Shown piece by piece: positions 52,301 through 60,294 of a DNA stretch of 64,000 nucleotides; position 1 is the stretch's first letter, and each line of letters starts with the position of its first letter. The stretch comes from Undibacterium pigrum (lineage in GTDB: Bacteria > Pseudomonadota > Gammaproteobacteria > Burkholderiales > Burkholderiaceae_D): contig NZ_QJKB01000013.1 of assembly GCF_003201815.1 (NCBI RefSeq), positions 28,052 through 92,051 on the forward strand, given 5' to 3'. Under the pieces are notes generated by a model. That model searched no databases, was not told where the DNA came from, and was given only the letters and a program-made list of their open reading frames with translations. A program made the position numbers and the translations under genes.

Positions 52301-53152
52301 ATGACATTAATTTCTAAAATCGCAAATGACAAAGAAGGCGCAACTATAGCTATCGAAGTGCTTTATATGACGGTCCACAATGCATCAGAAAGAACAGATG
52401 AATACAAACTTGAACTAGCTGAACTTTGCATTCATTTTTTTGAGAATTTTGAATGGATGCGCATAGATAATAGGAATGCCAATTTAAGTTACCATATAAA
52501 AGACATTTTAGATTTCACTTTACGACCGCCATTGGCAATACAAAACATTGATTTGATGCTGAGTAGGTTAATTGATTTTGAGAGAAATACTTATAGATAT
52601 CGATCACGTGTATATATAAAACCATTTTTTTTGTATCACACACACAAAACCTTGGACTGCATCTATCAGTCAGATGACGACGGTAGTTTTTCGACGGCTA
52701 TCTATATGATGGACGACGATTTTTCTTTTGGTGATGATCATTTTTTTCAACCACCAGAAAATTTGGTTATTGAGTGGTGTCAAGTATCTCCTAACGATAG
52801 ATGTATATTTATCGCAAAGATTTGCCAAATTTTTAAAAGCAGATCCGATGATATAGATGAGCAAAATAAAATAGGATTATCGGACATTGCAAAAAGCATC
52901 TTCGCCTTTTCTGATCAGAAAGAGATTATTTTGAAATGCTTTATCGATCGTTTCATACCTACATCATGGTCTGGATCAAAAGCAGCAATAATCAGAAACC
53001 GAATTTCTCTTCTAGACGAATTGAACCCAAATAAAAATCAGCATCTCCAAACACTTTTAGAAGCAGCTAAACATGATTTAGAAATGGATGCTGTAGCCGC
53101 AGCGAAAAGCGAAGATACTCAAGATCGGAGTCAAAATGAGCGATTTGAATAA
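49319..53152 (+). CDS. large nuclease-STAND ATPase, putative antiphage protein
   Basis: 1277 residues, clearly more AT-rich than its neighbours. The N-terminal domain (about 20-175) has a PD-(D/E)XK-type nuclease core: GGDQRAKDGGVDVRV (Asp52, Asp56) and IFQVKA (Gln79-Val-Lys81). A STAND-type ATPase follows: Walker A GLSGVGKT (242-249), Walker B TIVIVDN (Asp304), and a winged helix at about 435-500. The remaining 780 residues match nothing known to me and may be the sensor. The layout matches Avs-type defence proteins: sensor binding drives assembly and nuclease activation. Single gene; the 267 AT-rich bases before it hold the promoter. Confidence 0.75.
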   Translation: MHPVFRVSKQNIQQLDDSQARELISRLCRAEVRKNNVSSATVSWGGDQRAKDGGVDVRVVIEDKKNITGYIPRNKTIFQVKAVKTFTSASINKEMMKQGKLLPPIANLASDSGAYIITSTKSDVSDSALRDRIASMQSCIAKAGLSGQIHADFYDSQKIADWTEQFPAIVIWIRSVIGQSIVGWKPYTAWAYREDNIRAEYILDDKVKVKAPNSRQLISIEEAISQLRQDLQTTRSSIRIVGLSGVGKTRLVQALFDERIVQEVNALDQNCVIYTDISDNPTPQPNMMVELLLNETQHTIVIVDNCGADTHSKLTELVKRQNSNVSLVTLEYDIQDDLPDETQCYRLETSSEELVEKLVARRFPELTHSDIKKIAEFSGGNARVAFALAGTSEGKGQLSKLENNELFKRLFWQSNTQDENLLRSAEICSLLYSFNSEDISDESELSFLASLCDISVQTLNRHVIALQKRGLIQQRGKWKALLPHAIANRLAEQALENHVSNVLGALFSHQSATRIIQSFSHRLNFLHESDEARSIVCNWLNPGGRYADLNSLDTIGIKIFQFIAPVDQSVTLAALLRASEIEEFISIEKFERSYFTKIAKSLAYEENFFDSAVMILLRFAKVEPSNFTRSPARKDLESLFTCYLSGTLTPPSKRGEIIKKILDDSDEFKIRLGIDLIMSALKTRNFTSYGQFDFGAHSRGYGWQPKNIGDLNEWFSTFITLAHFAGMRPDPVGVELRRMFAKQFRELWACVQIDLSIQLMEVAQVFHSIDGWPGGWHAVQIIKRYDSKRINSDSLERLKQLEILLAPKNLNEEIRVTLFSGRNFFDYDDDIGSNDNKYYRFQLKLEQLGKQCASSDIHLIYELLPDLLKNDNHNNVFAFSKGFSISFGDIETLLIAIKKTIREIESTELDLAFVFGLISGWNERDPGAVAFFLENAVEDDTWSQFFPYLQQAIIIDDYGYERLIKSLTLGNAKIWRFKCLQGGQATSALSAKQMMTLISKIANDKEGATIAIEVLYMTVHNASERTDEYKLELAELCIHFFENFEWMRIDNRNANLSYHIKDILDFTLRPPLAIQNIDLMLSRLIDFERNTYRYRSRVYIKPFFLYHTHKTLDCIYQSDDDGSFSTAIYMMDDDFSFGDDHFFQPPENLVIEWCQVSPNDRCIFIAKICQIFKSRSDDIDEQNKIGLSDIAKSIFAFSDQKEIILKCFIDRFIPTSWSGSKAAIIRNRISLLDELNPNKNQHLQTLLEAAKHDLEMDAVAAAKSEDTQDRSQNERFE

Positions 53153-53188
53153 TTTTTATTAAATTAAATTTGCAATAGGAGAAGTTAT

Positions 53189-53404
53189 ATGTCAAACGAA
53201 GAAAAAGTCAAAGGCCCTGCTTCTTATTTTCCATCGATAGAAAAGAAATATGGCAAGCCCATCCAGCACTGGCTGGACCTGGTTCAGCAAAACAAAGGTT
53301 TAAAGCACATGGAAATCGTCAACAAGCTCAAGGCTGAACATGAGATGGGGCATGGTCATGCAAATGCCATCGTTGCTTATGCTTTGAGTGATGGCAAGAA
53401 GTAG
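53189..53404 (+). CDS. DUF4287 small protein
   Basis: 71 residues: ASYFPSIEKKYGKPIQHWLDLVQQNKGLKHMEIVNKLKAEHEMGHGHANAIVAYAL is the full DUF4287 pattern. Function unknown. GC content and codon use are like the host, not like the large gene 36 bases upstream, so it was probably present before that gene arrived. GGAG precedes the ATG. Confidence 0.88.
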   Translation: MSNEEKVKGPASYFPSIEKKYGKPIQHWLDLVQQNKGLKHMEIVNKLKAEHEMGHGHANAIVAYALSDGKK

Positions 53405-53442
53405 TTTGCCGGTTGTGCTGACAGGCTTGTTGTCATTATCCT

Positions 53443-53469
53443 GGAAATTATTCTACTAGAATAATTTCC
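53443..53469. terminator. hairpin between convergent genes
   Basis: Perfect GGAAATTATTCT/AGAATAATTTCC stem with a 3-base loop between the DUF4287 gene and the convergent ABC gene. No T-tract, so termination function is only probable. Confidence 0.5.
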
Positions 53470-53484
53470 ATCACCAACCCAATG

Positions 53485-54585
53485 TTATAGGCCTACCGCG
53501 ATACCCTTGTTGTCAAACACATGGCACCTATGCCCCGGCAGTTGTATGCAAAGATCAGCCCCTGCATACAAGTCTGAAGTATCTGCTGGCAACTTGATAG
53601 CAAACAGATTTTCTTCGCCCGCCAGTGTCGCATAGACAATCGCAGCATCCCCCAGATGTTCAACAAAACTGATGCAGACTTCGAGCTGGTTGCTGTGCTC
53701 TGTGGTTTGTGATGCCAGCAGGATGTGTTCGGCCCTGATGCCGAGGCTGACTTCTTCGCCTGTCTGCAAATTGCTGGCATCAAGCTGGACGTTGATATGA
53801 GTGCCTGCGGCCAGTTGCAGCTCTACCACATTACCAAAATTGCGTAACACCCTGGCCTTGACGATGTTCATCTTCGGTGAGCCGAGGAAGCCTGCGACGA
53901 AGAGGTTGACGGGTTTGTCGTAGAGTTCCAGCGGTGCGCCTATTTGTTCTATCTTGCCGCCGTTGAATACGGCGATGCGCTGGCCCAGGGTCATGGCTTC
54001 TACCTGGTCGTGCGTGACGTAGATCATGGTGGCGGCAAGCTCTCTGTGCAGCTTGCTGAGTTCTATGCGCATTTGTACGCGCAGGCTGGCGTCGAGATTT
54101 GATAGTGGCTCATCAAACAAAAACAAGCCGGGCTTGCGTACGATGGCGCGGCCTATAGCAACGCGCTGGCGCTGGCCGCCGGACAGGTCACGCGGCTTGC
54201 GTTGCAGCAGGTGAGTCATTTGCAGGATGCTGGCAGCGTGTTGTACGGCTGTGTCTATCTCGGCCTTGTTCATGCTGGTGAGGCTTAAGCTGAAGGCCAT
54301 GTTTTCATACACAGTCATGTGCGGGTACAGGGCATATGACTGGAACACCATGGCCAGGCCGCGTTTGGCGGGTGGGATATCATTCGCCAGTTGATTATCT
54401 ATATGCAGTTCACCGGCGCTGATATCTTCCAGACCAGCAATCATGCGCAAAAGCGTGGATTTGCCGCATCCTGAGGGCCCGACAAAGACCATGAATTCAC
54501 CATTGCGCACATGCAGGTCTATGCCTTGCAAAACCTGGTTGTTGCCATAGGATTTGCTGATCTGCTGCAGTCTGACTTCGGCCAT
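53485..54585 (-). CDS. MsmK/UgpC-type sugar ABC transporter ATPase
   Basis: 366-residue importer ATPase: Walker A VGPSGCGKSTLLR, signature LSGGQRQRVAIGRA, Walker B LFLFDEPLSNLD, switch His YVTHDQ and a C-terminal TOBE/OB domain (RAEHILLAS...GDAAIVYATLAGE). It powers the two permeases encoded upstream. The ATG at 54585 gives the family start MAEVRLQQISKSYG; the frame further up to 54762 lies inside the hexosaminidase gene. Last gene of the sugar operon. Confidence 0.95.
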   Translation of the reverse strand: MAEVRLQQISKSYGNNQVLQGIDLHVRNGEFMVFVGPSGCGKSTLLRMIAGLEDISAGELHIDNQLANDIPPAKRGLAMVFQSYALYPHMTVYENMAFSLSLTSMNKAEIDTAVQHAASILQMTHLLQRKPRDLSGGQRQRVAIGRAIVRKPGLFLFDEPLSNLDASLRVQMRIELSKLHRELAATMIYVTHDQVEAMTLGQRIAVFNGGKIEQIGAPLELYDKPVNLFVAGFLGSPKMNIVKARVLRNFGNVVELQLAAGTHINVQLDASNLQTGEEVSLGIRAEHILLASQTTEHSNQLEVCISFVEHLGDAAIVYATLAGEENLFAIKLPADTSDLYAGADLCIQLPGHRCHVFDNKGIAVGL

Positions 54586-54596
54586 CCCTGATTCCC

Positions 54597-56150
54597 TTAA
54601 GCCTGGACTACTGCAGCGCTGGAAAAACCCGCGACCGGTATCTGACCGCTGGCGACCACTTCTGCGGCAAACCATGCACGTGCGGCATCTATGGCTGGCG
54701 GTGCAAAGCCGTAGGTGATGAGTGCAGGTGCCTGAATGTCGAGCATTTGAAACGGGTTCCACAAGACCAGGTGCAGGTCTGGCTTCCAGGTATCGCGCAC
54801 CTGTTTGCTGTAGCGTATGCGTACGGTCGATGCCAGCACGACAAAGCAGCCATCATCTGGCAAGGCATTCCAGTCAAAGCTGTCGGCATTGTCAAAGGTG
54901 ACGGTATCAACATCGTACAGACTCTCCAGCATGGCGCTGACCTTATTGGCGGGGATGCCCGCTTCTGAGACGCCATCGCTGACGACGTCGGCGCTGATGA
55001 CGAGACGCAGCTTGCTGCCCTTCGCAGGCGGTTGTGCATTGCCCTGGGTAGTCAGGCCACGCTTCCAGGCGCTGGACATGAGTATACGGTCTGCCATGTC
55101 GGTCTGGTAGGCGGTGTCTATGCAAGGATAGGTCTTGGTCAGGTCTGCCATGCGTTGCAGTTTTTGCTGCACTTCTGCGAGAGAAATCTGGCCTGACAAA
55201 ATCACTTCGGTCAGGGCATTCAGGGTTTCCAGTTGTGTCTCTGTGGTGCCCAGTGCCATGACCATGTCGGCACCGGCCAGTAAGGCGCGCACTGCGGCAT
55301 TGCCTACGCCATAGCGACCTGCAATCGCATGCATATCCATGCCGTCTGTAATGACTACGCCCTGGTAATTCCATTGATCGCGCAGCAGACCAGTCAATAT
55401 GGGCTTGGACATCGTGGCAGGGTTTTCTGCATCCAGTGCGGGGTAGACGATATGTGCCGTCATCATCGCGGGTGCATTGCGGCTGACTGCGGTCTGGAAA
55501 GGTGCCAGTTCCAGCGCCTGCAATTCTTCCAGACTCTTGTTGACCGTTGGCAGGTCACGGTGGGAATCAACATTGGTATCGCCATGACCGGGGAAATGCT
55601 TGACGCAGCAGGCCACGCCTTCCGCCAGGCTGCCATCCATCCAGGCCAGGGCCAGTTCGCTGGCGCGTTTGGGGTCAGAACCAAACGAGCGTTCAGAGAT
55701 GACGGGATTATCGACATTGTTATTCAAATCCAGCACAGGCGCAAAGTTCCAGTTGAAGCCCAGGGCCTTGACGCCGCGCGCAACAGCAGCGCCCACCTGG
55801 CGGCATAGCTCAGGATCATCGCTGGCCCCCAGCGACATTGCCGCCGGGGGCTGCGGTACCCAGGTGGAGCGCACGACTGCGCCCCCTTCCTGATCAATGC
55901 CGATCAGCGCCCCCTCCCCCAAGATAAGGCGCAGATCAGCCGTCAGTTTTTTCAGCTGGATTTCGTCAACCATGTTTTGCCTGAACAGGCAAATGCCACG
56001 GATATGATTGTCTTTTAAAAATTGTGCCGATGCCTCATCCAGGCTGGTGATGGGCATGCGTATCATCACCAGTTGCCCGGCCAGGCGGCGTGCTTCTTCG
56101 CGTGTCAGGGTTTGTTGCGTATTTTTTTCTTGCTTGTTGTCTTGCGTCAT
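54597..56150 (-). CDS. cytoplasmic beta-N-acetylhexosaminidase (GH3)
   Basis: 517-residue glycosidase without signal peptide. GIDQEGGAVVRST, GFNWNFAPVLDLNNN, the His-Asp acid/base dyad region KHFPGHGDTNVDSHRDLP and the nucleophile Asp in VITDGMDMHAI are the GH3 NagZ-type features. A second alpha/beta domain (370-517) makes it longer than E. coli NagZ (341 residues), resembling Gram-positive-type hexosaminidases. Start overlaps the permease stop (ATGA). Placed inside the importer operon, it should split imported chitooligosaccharides to GlcNAc. Confidence 0.93.
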   Translation of the reverse strand: MTQDNKQEKNTQQTLTREEARRLAGQLVMIRMPITSLDEASAQFLKDNHIRGICLFRQNMVDEIQLKKLTADLRLILGEGALIGIDQEGGAVVRSTWVPQPPAAMSLGASDDPELCRQVGAAVARGVKALGFNWNFAPVLDLNNNVDNPVISERSFGSDPKRASELALAWMDGSLAEGVACCVKHFPGHGDTNVDSHRDLPTVNKSLEELQALELAPFQTAVSRNAPAMMTAHIVYPALDAENPATMSKPILTGLLRDQWNYQGVVITDGMDMHAIAGRYGVGNAAVRALLAGADMVMALGTTETQLETLNALTEVILSGQISLAEVQQKLQRMADLTKTYPCIDTAYQTDMADRILMSSAWKRGLTTQGNAQPPAKGSKLRLVISADVVSDGVSEAGIPANKVSAMLESLYDVDTVTFDNADSFDWNALPDDGCFVVLASTVRIRYSKQVRDTWKPDLHLVLWNPFQMLDIQAPALITYGFAPPAIDAARAWFAAEVVASGQIPVAGFSSAAVVQA

Positions 56151-56974
56151 TTCACTGCTCCATCCATGCCGCGCATAAAAAAGCGCTGGGTAAATAAAAA
56201 GGCGACCAATATAGGTGCAACTGTCAAAATGGTTCCTGCCGCAATCACGCGGGTGCTGCTGCCGTAAGTGCCACGCAAATACAGCACACCGGCAGACAAG
56301 GGAAAATCTTCTGGCTTGCTGATGACTATCGATGGCCAGATGTATTCATTCCATGCCTCCACCGCAGTCAGGATGCCGACTGTCGCCAGCCATGGCGTGA
56401 TCAATGGCAGGACGATGCGGTAAAAGATGATCCATTCACTGGCACCATCGACGCGGGCAGCGTCCAGCAGGTCTTGCGGCACTTCATCAAAAGCCTGCTT
56501 TAGCAAGAGTATAGAGACTGCTGTCACAATATTTGGCAGCACCACAGCGGTATAAGTATTCACCAAAGATATCTTGGTCATGGTGATGAAGTTGACCAGG
56601 AAATTGACTTCAGACGGCAAGATCATGGTCGCCAGTATCACACCCATGATGAGCTTGCTGCCGCTGAACTGCATGCGCGACAAAGGGTAAGCAGCGAGTG
56701 AGCACACGACCAGTTTGCCCAACACGGTCGCCAAAGTGATCAGCAAAGAATTCTTGTAGAAAGCGATGATGGGGATGACGCGGAAAGCCTCGACAAAATT
56801 ATCCAGCGAAATACCACGGGGCCAGAAAGTGGGCGGAAATTCAAACAGATTGCCTTCAGTAGACATCGCCACCACCAGCGTCCACCAGAAAGGGAAAATA
56901 CAGATGATGGCAATCAGGCTCAGCAAGCCATATTGCGAAACCGTGCGCAGTATTTTATTGATGTGCATGCTCAT
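56147..56974 (-). CDS. carbohydrate ABC permease, MalG-like
   Basis: 275-residue inner-membrane permease with six hydrophobic segments. The EAA loop, contacting the ATPase, is DEVPQDLLDAARVDGASEWIIFYRIVLPLITP. Start and stop overlap the neighbouring genes as ATGA, so the operon is tightly coupled. Confidence 0.95.
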   Translation of the reverse strand: MSMHINKILRTVSQYGLLSLIAIICIFPFWWTLVVAMSTEGNLFEFPPTFWPRGISLDNFVEAFRVIPIIAFYKNSLLITLATVLGKLVVCSLAAYPLSRMQFSGSKLIMGVILATMILPSEVNFLVNFITMTKISLVNTYTAVVLPNIVTAVSILLLKQAFDEVPQDLLDAARVDGASEWIIFYRIVLPLITPWLATVGILTAVEAWNEYIWPSIVISKPEDFPLSAGVLYLRGTYGSSTRVIAAGTILTVAPILVAFLFTQRFFMRGMDGAVK

Positions 56975-57864
56975 TCCCTGTGCCCTGGTTTAAGCCAGCG
57001 CAGGCAAACGAAAGCGATCGCCATGCAGCACAGGGAGACAACAAAACTCGCAGCCAGACCACGCGGCAGTTTCAAGTGTTTCAAGCCCTGGTCATAAGCG
57101 TAATACAGAGCCGTGAAGGTGGAATTCATGGGTCCACCTTGCGTCAGCACATCGACTTCCTGATAAGCCTTCAAAGCGGCCAATACTGACATGATGCTGC
57201 AGACCAGTATCGTCGGCTTCAGCATGGGCACGGTGATGCGCCAGAAGCGTTGCCAGCGATTGGCACCATCGAGTATGGCTGCTTCCTGCATCTCGGCTGG
57301 CAGTGACTGCAAGGCGGCCAGATACATCACCATATACCAGCCCAGGCCGCGCCAGAAAGAAACGAACATGACGGCAAACAAAGCGAGTGCATCGTCCGAT
57401 AACCAGCCCAGTGGCGCAGCGATGATATGCAATTGCAGCAGCACATAATTGAGTGTGCCCTGTTCGTGGAACATGAAGCCCCACATGATGCCAACTACAG
57501 ATACTGTCGTCACTACAGGCACATAATAGGCAGCGCGAAACCAGCGTATGCCAGGCAATTGATTATTCACCAGCACAGCCAGCGTTATCGCCCCCAATTG
57601 CGTGAAGGGTACGACCAGCAAAAACAGCAAGGAATTTTTAAGCCCTGTCAAAAACATGTCATTTGCAAACAGGGCACGATAATTGGCGAAGCCTACCCAA
57701 TGCACTTCGCGTATCAGGCTAAAATCAGTAAAGCTTAGATAAGAGCCATACATGACGGGCCAGAAAGAAAACATCAGCAGCAACAACAAAGCTGGTGCCA
57801 GGAAGGCATAAGCCAGCAGATTGCGCCGCTTGCTGATTGCGGATGCGGAGCTAGGCATACTCAT
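56971..57864 (-). CDS. carbohydrate ABC permease, MalF-like
   Basis: 297-residue permease: LLAYAFLAPALLLLLMFSFWPVMYGSYLSFTDFSLI is the family N-terminus, and the EAA loop is LPAEMQEAAILDGANRWQRFWRITVPMLKP. Partner of the MalG-like subunit; overlaps both flanking genes by four bases. Confidence 0.95.
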   Translation of the reverse strand: MSMPSSASAISKRRNLLAYAFLAPALLLLLMFSFWPVMYGSYLSFTDFSLIREVHWVGFANYRALFANDMFLTGLKNSLLFLLVVPFTQLGAITLAVLVNNQLPGIRWFRAAYYVPVVTTVSVVGIMWGFMFHEQGTLNYVLLQLHIIAAPLGWLSDDALALFAVMFVSFWRGLGWYMVMYLAALQSLPAEMQEAAILDGANRWQRFWRITVPMLKPTILVCSIMSVLAALKAYQEVDVLTQGGPMNSTFTALYYAYDQGLKHLKLPRGLAASFVVSLCCMAIAFVCLRWLKPGHRE

Positions 57865-59129
57865 GGCAACTTAGGCCCTTGCAATTTACGGTTCCAGATG
57901 GCTACGGCTTCATCCAGCGCTTCCTGAATATCACGGCGACCAGTGACGCCCGCCTCTACTGCCTTGACCAGAAAGCGGCGCAATTCATCATAGTCATCTA
58001 TACCACTGACATACAGGCTGCGTGCAGAATTCATGGAGTTTGCAGCAACCGCCAATGCTTGTTCTGATGCTCCAGTGTTAGGTAATATTTTTTTGAAATA
58101 AGGATTTGCCAGTGCCTGCCTGGTCGTGGGCATGACACCAGCCATGCGGGAAAACGCCAGTTGATTGGTGTCGCTGGTCAGGTAGCGGGCGAAGGCGGCA
58201 ACTTCAGGAATATCTTTTTTCTTTACTCCTTTGGGTATGGCAAAATGGAACATCCAGCCACCGTCATTAATGCCGGTTGGCCCTGGCGGCACGGGGAAGA
58301 TACCAGTCTGCGCATAAATTTCTGGTGCATCAGTTTGTATACGTTTGATGGCAGTTGGTGCGCTGACCATGACGCCGAGGCGACCACCAAGATAAGCATC
58401 TACCACTGCAGGAAAGTTATCTTCTGCAAATAATTTATCTTTTAAAAAACCGCCCGCCTTGTAAGTGGCAGCCAATTTTTTGACCAGGGTCACATGGGCT
58501 GGTGAATTGAAGACTGCCTTGCCATCACGCATCAAATCCAGCCCCTGTTGCATGAAAAAACCATCAATCTTGCCGAGTGCAGGTGCATAACCGGGCTTGC
58601 CGGTTTTGAGGGAAATCATGACGGCCTGGGTCAACAATTCATCCATGCTGCGTGGTGCCTGGAAGATGCCAGCCGCTGCCAGTATCTTGCGGTTATAGGC
58701 AATGACATTGACGTTGCTGTAATGCGGGAAGCCATAGAACTTGCCATTGAAACGCAAGTCGGCCAATGCCGCATCAGTGTAATCATTGGTGGCACCTGGT
58801 GCTGCCAGCAAGGCATCGACGGGTTCAAGCAAACCATCGCGCGCCATTTCTTCAGCCCAGGGTACGCTCAAATTCACCAGTGCCGGTGGTGTACCAGCAG
58901 CGATGGCGGTGATCAGTTTTAATTGGAGAATGTCCCAAGGGAAGTCCACCCATTCGAGCTTGATGCCGGGGTGTTGGGCTTCATAATTTTTGACTAGTTC
59001 TTGGAAATAGGGAATGAATTTTGGCTTCAGGCTCATGGTCCAGAATTCAATTTTCTGGACGGCAAAGGCATTGCCGTGCAAGCCAAAACTTAATAGCAGT
59101 ATGCCCAAGATCAGGCACAACTTCGGCAT
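57861..59129 (-). CDS. sugar ABC transporter substrate-binding protein
   Basis: 422-residue periplasmic binding protein (family 1): signal peptide (MPKLCLILGILLLSFGLHGNAFA), then IEFWTMSLKPKFIPYFQELVKNYEAQHPGIKLEWVDFPWDILQLKL and later GFPHYSNVNVIAYNRKILAAAGI. Context indicates chitobiose or other GlcNAc oligosaccharides. The ATG at 59129 is chosen because the upstream in-frame codons overlap a putative operator at 59181; ATG 59150 (GGGGAG one base before) is less likely. First gene of SBP-permease-permease-hexosaminidase-ATPase. Confidence 0.9.
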   Translation of the reverse strand: MPKLCLILGILLLSFGLHGNAFAVQKIEFWTMSLKPKFIPYFQELVKNYEAQHPGIKLEWVDFPWDILQLKLITAIAAGTPPALVNLSVPWAEEMARDGLLEPVDALLAAPGATNDYTDAALADLRFNGKFYGFPHYSNVNVIAYNRKILAAAGIFQAPRSMDELLTQAVMISLKTGKPGYAPALGKIDGFFMQQGLDLMRDGKAVFNSPAHVTLVKKLAATYKAGGFLKDKLFAEDNFPAVVDAYLGGRLGVMVSAPTAIKRIQTDAPEIYAQTGIFPVPPGPTGINDGGWMFHFAIPKGVKKKDIPEVAAFARYLTSDTNQLAFSRMAGVMPTTRQALANPYFKKILPNTGASEQALAVAANSMNSARSLYVSGIDDYDELRRFLVKAVEAGVTGRRDIQEALDEAVAIWNRKLQGPKLP

Positions 59130-59180
59130 TAAGATCGATGCATTGCACATACTCCCCAATATTTTTAAGCAATCTCGCAT

Positions 59181-59193
59181 TTTAATCATACCA
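59181..59193 (-). promoter_or_regulatory. putative GntR (NagR-like) operator before the sugar ABC operon
   Basis: Minus-strand TGGTATGATTAAA, 12 of 13 identical to the motif at 63222 in front of the GlcNAc kinase gene. The inverted repeat ATACTG-GGGG-CAGTAT at 59212-59227 lies further upstream and may be part of the same control region. Confidence 0.5.
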
Positions 59194-59271
59194 ATCTTGC
59201 TATTAATAAAAATACTGGGGGCAGTATATATTTTTTAAGTTTTTAAAAAATAGCCTGCTGCTTTAGCTGCG

Positions 59272-60294
59272 TCAATTTGTCTTGGTGACTTTGCTCAAAT
59301 GCCTAGGTTTGTCCGGATCCAGGCCACGGGCAATCGACAGGTTGGCTGCCATCATGTAGAAGGCTTGTATTGCGACGACAGGATCAAGATCAGGCGTTGC
59401 TGCAACTGGCAATGTCAGGTTACGTTCCTTGACATCTTCTGGCGCTGCCAGCAAGACATTCGCGCCACGGCCACGCATTTCTTCTGCCAGGGCAATCAGG
59501 CCAGCTTGTGCAGGGCCGCGGGTTGCGAATATCAATAATGGATAACCATCATGTATCAGGGCCATGGGGCCATGCTTGATTTCTGCACCGCTGAAAGCTT
59601 CTGCCTGAATGACGGAGGTCTCTTTGAACTTAAGCGCAGATTCGAGTGCGACCGGGAAACTGATGCCACGACCCACCACCATGATGCGTGATGCGGGTTG
59701 CAAGACTTCTATCGCTGGTGACCAGTCGAGCTTGGTAGCAGCATGCAGGGATTCTGGCAATTGCTCTATCGCCGCCAAAAATTCTGCATCGTTTTGCCAG
59801 TGACCTGCCAGGCGTGCGCCTGCAACCAGTGAAGTGATAAAGCTCTTGGTCGCAGCGACACTCAGTTCCGGGCCTGCGTGCAGAGGCATGGTCCATTCTG
59901 CGCTTTGTGCCAGCGGCGATGCTGCGTCGTTGACGAGGGCCACGGTAGTCGCGCCACCTTCACGGAAATAACGGATAGGTTCAACCACGTCAGGGCTTTG
60001 GCCAGACTGTGAAATCGCAATTGCCAATGCATCTTTTGCTGCCAGTGGTGCCTTGTTCAAAGTCACCAGAGACATGGGCAATGAGGCGACGATGCGCCCT
60101 ACCCTGGCCATGATCAGGTAAGCGGCATAATTGGCAGCATGGTCTGAACTGCCGCGGGCAACGGTGACGACGGATGTTGGTGGTTTGGCGCGCAAGTGTG
60201 CGCCAAGTTCGGCATAGCGCCCACCTTCATGTTTGAGTTGTTCGGCTACAAAATCAGCGGAAGAGCTGGCTTCCTTAAGCATCTGCGAGGTCAA
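59272..60294 (-). CDS. SIS-domain glucosamine-6-phosphate deaminase (NagB-II type)
   Basis: 340 residues with two SIS sugar-isomerase domains: SVVTVARGSSDHAANYAAYLI, AIAISQSGQSPDVVEP, AATKSFITSLVAGARLAGHW and VVGRGISFPVALESALKFKETSVIQAEAFSGAEIKHGPMALI. It corresponds to the isomerase half of GlmS and converts GlcN-6-P to Fru-6-P and ammonia. TTG start at 60294 lies six bases after GGAG and overlaps the nagA 3' end by 20 bases; an ATG at 60282 is the alternative. It sits directly downstream of nagA. Confidence 0.93.
   Translation of the reverse strand: MTSQMLKEASSSADFVAEQLKHEGGRYAELGAHLRAKPPTSVVTVARGSSDHAANYAAYLIMARVGRIVASLPMSLVTLNKAPLAAKDALAIAISQSGQSPDVVEPIRYFREGGATTVALVNDAASPLAQSAEWTMPLHAGPELSVAATKSFITSLVAGARLAGHWQNDAEFLAAIEQLPESLHAATKLDWSPAIEVLQPASRIMVVGRGISFPVALESALKFKETSVIQAEAFSGAEIKHGPMALIHDGYPLLIFATRGPAQAGLIALAEEMRGRGANVLLAAPEDVKERNLTLPVAATPDLDPVVAIQAFYMMAANLSIARGLDPDKPRHLSKVTKTN

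Noticed and set aside
49052..53410. Integrase-bounded genomic island around the STAND gene
   Set aside because: Composition shifts only over the single gene; no integrase, tRNA or obvious direct repeats flank it, so only transfer of the gene itself is suggested.
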